DNA from: Ectobius pallidus
Taxonomy: Eukaryota; Arthropoda; Insecta; Blattodea; Ectobiidae
Assembly: GCA_964059195.1 (NCBI GenBank)
Contig: CAXKWD010000009.1
Span: 146,811,890-146,875,889 of the forward strand
DNA length: 64,000 nucleotides
Direction of reading: 5' to 3'
This document shows, in pieces, positions 55,701 through 62,338 of this stretch. Both the position numbers and the translations under genes were made by a program. Within the stretch, counting starts at the first letter, position 1. Every line of letters starts with the position of its first letter. The notes beneath the pieces are model-generated. The model was not told the DNA's origin. It ran no database searches and was given only the letters and a program-made list of their open reading frames with translations.

Positions 55701-58700
55701 GTGTATATTTCCTTCCCAGCCAATCAAATCTCACTATCCAATGCTTCAGCAGACTTCTTAAATATGACGTGGCAGATACCCGGAAGGCAAGAAGATTTTA
55801 TTGTCTACTCGGGCCGCGGAAGCCTATGATCTCATATTCTAGAAACTAATTACCTAAACCTCTGTGAGGAAGGCATGACAAACAGCTATCAGATGTCAGA
55901 GGTTTATTTTAAAAGTTTTAGAGATTTAAAAAACAAATAAATCCCAAATTATTGTAAGTCATCCAATACCAAAATGACTGCTGTGTGTGCGCTATCTCCA
56001 GAAACTCCCACTTGCTTTTGATAGAATTGTGTTAGTCTAGATACTCACTTCTTAATTTCCTGATGCTGCTTGATGCATCTCACGAGATGAATTGACGGCT
56101 CTTGTGACTGTTTTATACTCTGGATTGAGATGTGCAGTTTCTGTAACTGAGTGCACCCCACAGCAACTAGGACGACATATAGACCCATCACTCCGAAAAA
56201 ACTGCTTGAAAGCACCAAGCTGGCAAATCCCTACCGGAAAATATAAGTAAATATTAACTGAAAATATAGAGAAGGCAGGAGAAATGGCATAAAAATTACG
56301 CAAGTAGTATGATTATTAACCCTCCTGCAGGCATGCTATTGTAAAAAAAACAACAGCAGCAGTTTTTGTGCATTATAGATGTCTTAACCTTGAGTTATTG
56401 CACCAACCCCCTAATCTATTCCATTGTTGATGCTTACTCAACAATGTTACTATGGATCCAGTTTCTTTGTTTAGTTTCTCAGTTGATTTTCTGAACTATA
56501 AGCGATGAGGTGTTATACCGGGAAGCCATAGAAATCCACAAACACAAAAATAACTTCAATAGAAAAGAAGAATTACAAAGGGTACAGAAATCTTGGATTC
56601 CAGCCATCACAAAAAACTAAATGCAAACCCACAATCACAGACCAATCAGATAAGGAGAAGGAACAGCACAGCACCGACCAATCAGAGCATGAGGAGTAAG
56701 TATAAATATCAGCAGGACAGAGTGAAGCACCAGCAGTTGACAGCCAACCATCCAGCTAGGTACATCGCTCTGAAGATGCCCAATGCAGCTCGCGGCGAAA
56801 CGTCAGCACAAGACACTCATAGACCACAGCCCGGAAGTGCAGAACTCATTAAACGCCAGCTGTGAAAGCTTAAGCATATTCCAGTAATGATCAAAAATGT
56901 GAAAAATATAGCCAATGGCCATCATCTTGTAAACCATGAAACGGAGTAAGAGGCACACACTTTATCTCTAACGTAAACTCCATCTTTCGTCATGTTGTAG
57001 TCAATGTAGTCACAAGATGTTAGCAGGCCTTATGAAAGATCTAAAGTGCTACTCAAATCACTGCCAGCCGATCTCACTGAATTTCTTATGTGGTTCTGAG
57101 CTGAATCATCAATTTCTGAAGATCAGATCCTTGAACCTCCGGCAAAGAAACGTGGGACCTGTATCTCCGTGAACGAAAAGAAAAAAAGAAGAAAGAAAGA
57201 AAGAAATAAAGAATGAAAGAAAAAAAGTCCACTTCAATTAAATGTGATAGATGCCGGAACTGCTAGTAAAAAAAGCACATTAACTTAAAAATTTGTGAAA
57301 GTTGTTATGAGAGTGAACGTTTCAGAATACCTAGAAAAAACAGTATCATGAACAAATAAAACTGACTGACTCTAAGGATTAAAAGAATACAGCTAAATCT
57401 AATCCAAAACACATTTAACAAACAACATGTATGTTAGTCCACTCTTTCTCTCATTCATAACCAACAAATATATTTTATTTCTGTCTATGTGTGCGAGTTT
57501 TAAAAAATGTAGGCCTATTACTTAAAATATTGCATGGTGGCATTTTTTCTTTGGATTAGCAGTTTCTACAAACTCTATGCACACAAGTGATATTTACCTG
57601 GATTGTCTGGATTATACTGTAAATCACAGGAGAATCCATATCCAACGGAAGCCAACAGTTGAAGAAAAACTTATTTTTACTGCCTGTTGCTATTCGAAGA
57701 ATCAAGTAGACAACATGGAGGCTAGCAACAGATATATTAGTCTTCCAAATAAAAATCTGAATTCTGGAGATTAGGCTGGCCATTGTGTTGGATCCAGTTT
57801 CAGGATCTCTTTGAGGGAGTTCTGCCCACGAGAAATTCTGTATTGTGGCCATCAGTTTGTGTAGTCCTTCCATCTTCATACTGAAACAACATGAAGAACT
57901 TGTCGTTACACAGCTCATGATATTTACCGTATTTTACGGACTATAAGATGCTCTGGATCATAAGACACACCTTGATTTTAGGATGGAAATTTAAAGGAAA
58001 AGAAATTTAATGTGATTCTAAAGGGAAATTTTAAAGGGTAAAATATACTTCATTGCATAAACAAATTATAACCTTGTACAATGGAATCAGTGTCAATCAC
58101 TTCTAACTTAAAATCTGCATTGTACGAAAATATTTTTCGTACAAGTGGCATCTCGTAAATTTTAACAACTGAACTGATTTCTGACGAAAGACTGAAAATA
58201 CTTTCACACCCTCTAAACCCTTAATTCAACATAAGTGTAATGGGACAAGACTGTTTAGAGATCATTGCCTTTATTTTAACCACCCGGGGGAGACAACTCC
58301 TTTCGTATAAAAGAATTCAATATTCCTTTCTTTTCGCATTGTATACCTGACTTCCAGCAACCCTTATTTTAATATTGTGACAAGTGCACTGATGTACAAT
58401 CTGTGCCAAAATTTGTAACTATCTTATCATTCACAACACCTTGTTTATAATTATGGTATTTCGGCAATTTTTACCATAATTTAAATTTTGTTATGTACTT
58501 CGGACCATTGGATGCACCCAACTTTCCAGGCTCGTTTTCAAGGTAAAAACGTTCGTCTTATGGTCCGTAAAATACGGTATATTTTGTTTTATTAGTTTCT
58601 CTACATGTAGGCCTACCATTTCAACATTAGTTCTTTCAAGCGCAGGAAACTTATGCTAGTTGCATAGAGAAATATTTATTTATTCATTTATATTTCCCTC

Positions 58701-60088
58701 TGCTGTAGTTAAAGCCTTAAGGACTTCTCTTCAACTAAACAGAGGGGGATACAATCAAACGTTACGAAATTTTTGAATTGTCTCGTTTCTTTTTTTTAAT
58801 GTCTTATCACTAATATTGTACTTTAAACTGACATATATTCAATTTCTGTTTTGTATAATATAACTTCACATATGTATGTTAATACGAGGGTCATTTCGGA
58901 AGTCATGGGAACTATTATTTATCAGTCAATAAAGCTGCAGGAAACAGAAATCAAGATATATGATTGAAAGCCGTTGGAATGTTCTTTGCAATGCTGGTAC
59001 TAAATTGGGATCCGGATACAAGGTGCTATGGCTAAGGGACATTGAAAGATGCATAAATAGAGATCACTGTTTTATTCTTATTACATATGCACAAAACAGT
59101 ACGCATAATACTCATACTCTTACGTGCTAACAACCTTGAAAATAATCCCCCAAGATTTGTTTTATTCTAAGTAATTGTTTATACTTTCCTCACATTCTGT
59201 AATTTTTGACACACTTATATGAGACACATCACACACAGCTTATGGTATTCAAGAGCCTTCATCATCATTGGCAAAGATGTGTGGATGCCTTGGGGGATTA
59301 TTTTGAGCATGCCATTCAACCCTATTCTATGCTAAAGGCTAGTTTAATTACACTAGGTTTCGTATCTAATTTCATGAAAGTGATTTCGTAAAACTAATTA
59401 CACCCATTTTCTTCAAACCTAATTCACGGGCAATCCCACGTATCATCTTATTTCTGAAGTTCAAGTTGCCGAAATCCCATACACACATGAATCCAGCCAT
59501 TTCACAGTTTCCTCACCTCCCCACTTCATTTTACAAAATGCGAACAAGTTAAATAAGCGTATAATCTCAAAATTACCATAATAATTTCGTGAATAGTTGG
59601 AATCAGCCGAAACTGCGTAGTGTCGTAACTCATTGTCACCAGTACATCTCGCACTTGTGCATTCAAGTAAAAAACAGTTGCGAAACTTAGTTATGAAACC
59701 TAATTTCGTCGTGTAAACTTGCCTTTAGAAAGTAAAATTCTGGCACCTAATAATTCATGCGGGTGAAATTTTTATATAATTATTTCATAAAAATGAAATG
59801 TTAAGAGTTACGACACTTGTAACACCATGAAGCAATGATATACCTGAGAAAGAAATGTGACCACAAGATATTAAGTATGGTTATCCCAGGTCTCATAGTT
59901 TCGACAATCTCTTCTAGGTCATCTGAATTTTTTATGACATTGAGAACCATGCTGATGAATGTAAGGTACATGCATATGATAGCACAGATCCTGTAGACAT
60001 TATACCAAGGCGACTTCACTTCCCACATGGGGGCAGCCCCAATGAAAAACAATCTCTGAAGTGTTAAGAACCTATTGTCATACCCCAT
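45215..60088 (-). CDS. Odorant receptor gene A, complete seven-exon gene
   Basis: Insect odorant receptors are seven-transmembrane proteins of olfactory neuron dendrites that act as odour-gated cation channels with the co-receptor Orco. Seven minus-strand exons (59844-60088, 57598-57880, 56049-56230, 54302-54401, 50593-50697, 46767-46919, 45215-45286) total 1140 nt: 379 codons plus TAA, in frame, with GT-AG introns. Phases are 2, 0, 2, 0, 0, 0. Membrane segments are visible near residues 30-51, 66-82, 180-200, 246-268, 278-297 and 325-345. The C-terminus has the family signatures TAGKIIPISRHTF and SYSYLMFL. Normal length for the family is about 370-400. It is the only intact member here; genes B and C are its broken tandem copies. 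Introns carry hAT, Harbinger, Penelope and LINE insertions but exons are clean. The ligand is unknown and the subfamily cannot be named from sequence alone. Confidence 0.88.
45595..46416. mobile_element. hAT-like element in intron 6 of OR gene A
   Basis: Ends caggggtgccaac and a near-complement (gttggtaccactg), flanked by TCAGTAAC (45587-45594) and TCAGTGAC (46417-46424), a 7/8 match. Contains a long (TTA)n microsatellite (45658-45770) and a nested SINE-like block (46226-46380, B box gggttaattccca). Confidence 0.75.
45658..45770. repeat. (TTA)n microsatellite
   Basis: About 110 bp of near-perfect TTA repeats. It produces a poly-tyrosine reading frame that is not a gene. Confidence 0.95.
46767..46919 (-). 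CDS. OR gene A exon 6 (TM7 region)
   Basis: A 153-bp exon, phase 0 on both sides, between TTGCAG and GTAAGC. It encodes VRQVIWESDWVGSQIPYQRN, LLFMMAASEEFVL and TAGKIIPISRHTFML, the conserved last membrane domain of insect ORs. No counterpart was found for genes B or C. Confidence 0.88.
46920..47256. other. Intron 5 of OR gene A, unassigned part
   Basis: About 340 bp of intron with no recognised repeat or gene. Confidence 0.4.
47785..49345 (-). mobile_element. LINE 3' end with GATAA tail, split
   Basis: Same family as 5618-6945: ataagataagatattttatt at the 3' end and a degraded C-terminal protein tail (to about 48283, resuming at about 49320). The gap is filled by the plus-strand LINE at 48284-49320. 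Confidence 0.7.
48284..49320 (+). pseudogene. LINE reverse transcriptase C-terminal region
   Basis: Plus-strand frames encode KLKFLGIVIDSNLNWNEHVD, SILSYGIIIWGYSSQCSKLL and QKRAVRIISNATWKAHCKPI, the thumb and C-terminal part of a LINE reverse transcriptase. The frame breaks near 48840, and a 3' UTR ends in aaattgaaattgaaat. The catalytic palm is missing. Confidence 0.75.
49866..50504. mobile_element. PIF/Harbinger-type element
   Basis: A 639-bp element with GGCCCGGTATTATA-type inverted ends and TTA duplications (49863-49865, 50505-50507), the Harbinger preference. An 81-codon plus-strand ORF (LVDLLAEKRRRTGLGYKRK) shows no clear domain. It ends only 86 bp from OR exon 5. Confidence 0.8.
50593..50697 (-). 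CDS. OR gene A exon 5 (TM6 region)
   Basis: A 105-bp exon between TTCTAG and GTTAGT, phase 0, encoding LSGKFEEMVQIVLLVFAMF and LQLFCVCFFGSELTKE. The FGSELTKE ending is typical of the OR exon that precedes the TM7 exon. Confidence 0.87.
50775..51020. repeat. Fragment of the acttcctctgccc family
   Basis: Matches 43300-43500 (shared atttctcacttcaca and ataagaa...). Noncoding. Confidence 0.5.
51045..51705. mobile_element. hAT element in intron 4 of OR gene A
   Basis: A 661-bp element with CAGGGCCCAGATTCTGATG ends (right end one or two mismatches) and flanks GACATCAC (51037-51044) and GTCATCAC (51706-51713). It shares an internal block (gcaggtggcagactctg) with the hAT at 20250-21244. Confidence 0.8.
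51870..52095 (+). repeat. Dispersed repeat, single ~150-bp unit
   Basis: Starts attaagtgccagtatggta with a (TGTCCGTC)n tract and one unit of the family seen at 18445-19300. Confidence 0.7.
52400..52760 (+). repeat. tRNA-derived SINE with (TTA)n tail
   Basis: Head gagccagattgctgaaatg, B box gtggttcaaatcctgg, body ccagccaatttgacatgg, then about 80 bp of (ATT)n. The best-preserved copy of this family in the window. Bases 52761-53870 show no recognised gene. Confidence 0.75.
53880..54240 (+). repeat. Direct duplication of ~190-bp unit
   Basis: Two adjacent copies (near 53900-54030 and 54110-54240) share ccaatcacgagtttctac, ggtataaaggaaagtgcatc-type and atcc(a)aaggtgc phrases. The overlapping ORFs have no domain and are treated as noncoding. 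Confidence 0.6.
54302..54401 (-). CDS. OR gene A exon 4 (TM5 region)
   Basis: A 100-bp exon between TTTCAG and GTAAGT. Its first base completes the lysine codon begun in exon 3. It encodes YMHLLDDTFHMVLLGPLF and CAGAVLCFSAFTAIN, the region around transmembrane segment 5 of ORs. Confidence 0.86.
54570..55021. mobile_element. Tigger/pogo-like remnant
   Basis: The right end reads tttggataattgaggctctactg followed by TA, complementary to the usual CAGTAGAGCCTC Tigger start. Interior phrases (gtgttacccgagttttcact) fit. The left end is unclear. Bases 55022-55556 hold nothing recognised. Confidence 0.55.
55571..55838. mobile_element. Small inverted-arm insertion with 14-bp target duplication
   Basis: Flanked by perfect ctagaaactaatta copies (55557-55570, 55839-55852). 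Inverted arms of about 47 bp (near 55575-55622 and 55749-55795; gggtatctgccac) surround a hammerhead-like relic. The design matches the Penelope-type insertions at 3403 and 5702. Confidence 0.65.
55622..55656 (-). ncRNA. Degenerate hammerhead-like core
   Basis: The minus strand reads CTTGATAAAGACC, a loop, GGTC, GAAA and GTT. The stem (GACC/GGTC), GAAA and NUH are kept, but CUGANGA is altered, so activity is doubtful. Confidence 0.35.
56049..56230 (-). CDS. OR gene A exon 3 (TM4 and extracellular loop region)
   Basis: A 182-bp exon between a GGTAG acceptor and a GTGAGT donor, ending two bases into a codon. It encodes FASLVLSSSFFGVMGLYVVL, VAVGCTQLQKLHISIQSI and EPSIHLVRCIKQHQEIK. A competing frame across the same bases is longer but does not fit the splice phases. 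Gene B keeps the first two thirds at 31608-31724. Confidence 0.87.
56520..56880 (+). mobile_element. Penelope-like 3' end fragment
   Basis: Encodes the tail of a Penelope ORF (REAIEI..KHKNNFNRKEEL, then KSWIPAITKN and stop at about 56620). A promoter-like stretch (agtataaatatcagc) and a hammerhead-like core follow. Same family as the insertion at 3403-3922. Lies in intron 2 of OR gene A. Confidence 0.7.
56770..56804 (+). ncRNA. Hammerhead-like core
   Basis: CTGAAGA (56770-56776), possible stem GCC/GGC, GAAA (56797-56800) and GUC (56802-56804). All core bases are present; stem II is short. Confidence 0.5.
57598..57880 (-). CDS. OR gene A exon 2
   Basis: A 283-bp exon from a TTTCAG acceptor to a GTAAAT donor. 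Its first base completes a serine codon. It encodes MEGLHKLMATIQNFSWAELP, RDPETGSNTMASLISRIQIF, a membrane segment and FFNCWLPLDMDSPVIYSI. Paralogues: 33686-33968 (B) and 13616-13889 (C). Confidence 0.88.
57925..58579. mobile_element. TIR element 45 bp from OR exon 2
   Basis: A 655-bp element with TACCGTATTTTACGGAC inverted ends and TATT on both sides (57921-57924, 58580-58583). Noncoding. It lies just upstream of the exon 2 acceptor, so branch-point sequence must fit into the remaining 45 bp or the element itself. Confidence 0.75.
58880..59335. other. Intron 1 of OR gene A, mostly unassigned
   Basis: Begins with a mariner-end-like acgagggtcatttcggaagt near 58885 but no transposase. Nothing else recognised. 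Confidence 0.35.
59336..59724. mobile_element. TIR element in intron 1 of OR gene A
   Basis: Close relative of 21331-21721 at the same place in gene C. Absent from gene B (near 35.83 kb). Confidence 0.7.
59844..60088 (-). CDS. OR gene A exon 1 (N-terminus, TM1-TM2)
   Basis: A 245-bp exon from ATG at 60088 to the AG/GTATAT donor. It encodes LTLQRLFFIGAAPMWEVKSP, the first membrane segment (YRICAIICMYLTFISMVLNV) and the second (GITILNILWSHFFL). The start is supported by conservation of the ATG and of exon length in three paralogues, and by the usual short OR N-terminus. Confidence 0.88.
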
Positions 60089-60240
60089 ACTCAGTAACTG
60101 TGCGGCGAACTGACAAAGGAACTAGGACTATTAAATTATTCACTTATGTACTTCAAATTTCTTTATTACCGCTTATAAGATGACTATATATGTTGCTTTT
60201 CTCCCTCAACATATCTGAGTCATTGTACATTATTTATAAA
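60089..60240 (-). promoter_or_regulatory. Conserved 5' flank of OR gene A
   Basis: About 150 bp directly upstream of the start codon is conserved in all three genes, with TA-rich blocks (acatatatagtc, cttataagcgg) that could serve as core promoter. This is the only copy whose contact with the more distal conserved block R (60241-60640) is uninterrupted. Confidence 0.45.
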
Positions 60241-60780
60241 AGTTGGAGTTTATGAAATTACTACATTTGCTAATATATTGATTCTCTTTATTTCTAGTGG
60301 TCCTATGGATAGTAGAGCATTTATTTTATAAGTGACCACTACTTTTCGTAGAAAGAAGGTAGCTTAAAACAAATACTGATGGCAATATAAGGACCAAACT
60401 CCAGGAAAACTTCAAGTCATTCATTACTTCCGGACTTTTTTATAAGTTTTTAATAATAAAGAAGAAACTTTGTGTAGCCACTTAGATAAAATGGTGGCAA
60501 TTGAAAGCAGATGTTCACACTCCCATGCAATTTGTTCACAACTTTCTTGAACTCTGGAATATGTCTCTCATTTTAATTTCTCTATTTATCTAAATGAAAC
60601 ACTTCCAATAAAATTCATTATGTGATGCAGAAAAACTAAAAGGGACTATTTGTTAGATGGGTCAGATCCTTACAGGTGTGACATTTGGACTTCATAATCT
60701 ATCACTTACAGCTTTTATCTTATTAACAGCAAGCTTAAAATTATAATCAAGAAAATTGGATATCAGAATCCTATACTCAC
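60241..60780 (-). other. Conserved upstream block R, copy A
   Basis: Paralogue of 25676-26065 and 37047-37580. The minus-strand frame FKKVVNKLHGSVNICFQLPP is open briefly but stops soon after (LLYY stop). No splice donor as in copy C. Confidence 0.45.
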
Positions 60781-61620
60781 TTCCTTACTTAATGGAAATA
60801 GACAATCCCTAAGCAAGTTAAAGGAATATTATCTATTTTATGGAACCTAGAGGTCCATTGCCATGCTTACATGAGCCAGCCATTCAACTCTATTCTGTGC
60901 AAACTCCATCCAACCATCCTTCGCAAATCCCACTTCCCTTAAATCTATTCTAATATTGTCCTCCCACTTACGTCTTGGTCTTCCATTTCATCTTTTCCCT
61001 TCAGGTCTCCCATGCAATATTTTTGAGATATATCTTTCCTCCCCCATGCACACAACATGTCCAGCCCATTTCATACTCAGTAATTTAATTACATTTACTA
61101 TATCAGGCGATGAGCACAGGTTATGAAGCTCGTTGTTATGCAGTTTTCATCTCTCTTAGGTCTGATTATTTTCCTAAGCCACCCTGTTTTTGAACACTTT
61201 CAGATTATATAAGGGGCCATGTCTCACATCCATATAATAACCGGCAGGATAACTGTCTTATATTTTTTTTTACATATTACCATACCTCGTAGGGTATTCT
61301 ATATGTCCCGGGTAGAGAAAGCTATGCGACTGCTAACTCCAATTATCCCTCGCAAAACCCACTTCCCTTATATCTATTCTAATACTGTCTTCCCACCTAC
61401 GTGTAGGTCTTCCAAGTGGTCTTTTCCCTTTGGGTCTCCCAGTCAATACTTTTGAGATATGTCTTTCCTCCCCCATTTCATCCTCCGTGATTTAATTACC
61501 TTTACTATATCCAGTGACGAGTACAGGTCATGAAGCTCGTCATTATGCAGTTTTCTCCAGTCCCCATTTTCATCTCTCTTAGGTCTGAATATTTTCCTAA
61601 GCCCCCTGTTTTCAAACATT
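60781..61620 (-). pseudogene. LINE C-terminal tails, copy A
   Basis: Two partial copies (60860-61230 and 61320-61620) of the LINE tail seen at 37600-38060, recognisable by ccatccaaccatcc, cttccaagtggtcttttccc and related phrases. Both are degraded by frameshifts. Confidence 0.6.
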
Positions 61621-61639
61621 CTCAGATTAAGATTTAAGA

Positions 61640-61725
61640 TTTTTCAGGACGTAAAATCCTTGGGCACCCAAGGACCTTCGGATCCAGAGGCAGGTACGCT
61701 ACCTCCAGACCACCGTGGCTGACAA
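61640..61725 (-). repeat. SINE head fragment
   Basis: Matches the tRNA-like head of the SINE at 28625-29015 (gtacgctacctccagaccaccgt). Confidence 0.55.
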
Positions 61726-61800
61726 TGCTGATATATCCAATGGTAAAATAGTGCTCACCCAAAATTACTCAAAATGCTTAGTAAGTTGGATTTATGTCTA

Positions 61801-61870
61801 AGGCCGGTATTCATAGTCGCAATAAGTCGTACTTATATCCAAGTCGAACTTTAATCTCGTCTTAACATGT
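61801..61870 (+). repeat. Harbinger-type terminal fragment
   Basis: Reads taaggccggtattcatagtcg, like the end of PIF/Harbinger elements such as 49866-50504. Interrupted by the LINE that follows. Confidence 0.45.
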
Positions 61871-61989
61871 TACGCGTACACAAGAAGGGGGAGGTGTCTC
61901 AATTTATATTAATACACTCTGGTCACTCGAAAGAGAAAGAGAAACAGAAATAAACAAATACCACAGCATTTTATCTCTCACAATCAGAA

Positions 61990-62272
61990 AACTTACAACC
62001 CTAACCTCTCAAATTCTCAAAACTTCCTGCAAGATTTTGAAACGGTACTGATTAATAAAACTGGATCTCTAACTTTCATATTAGGGGACTTTAATCTCGA
62101 TGCAAACAATAAAGAAAACAACATGGTACAAACGTACACAAGACTCCTCAAAAGCTTTAATTTAATTCTTTGCAATAAATTTCCAACAAGAATTACTAAT
62201 GTAACAGCTACCCTCATAGACCATATACTAATTGAACCTACAGACATGACTATCACTATAAATAATGTGTAA
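61990..62272 (+). pseudogene. LINE endonuclease C-terminal part
   Basis: The frame encodes LTFILGDFNLDANN with the GDFN catalytic motif and LIDHILIEPTDMT, then a TAA at 62270-62272 immediately before SDISDHNLLIL. The stop splits the endonuclease, so the copy is probably inactive despite its open polymerase. Confidence 0.75.
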
Positions 62273-62338
62273 TCTGACATAAGTGATCACAATTTATTAA
62301 TTCTACATGTAAATTCTTGTAATGATGAAACAACAAAA

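Noticed and set aside
56052..56303. 83-codon minus-strand ORF over OR exon 3
   Set aside because: It is a longer but out-of-phase shadow; the shorter frame bounded by splice sites gives the OR motifs and the correct phase.
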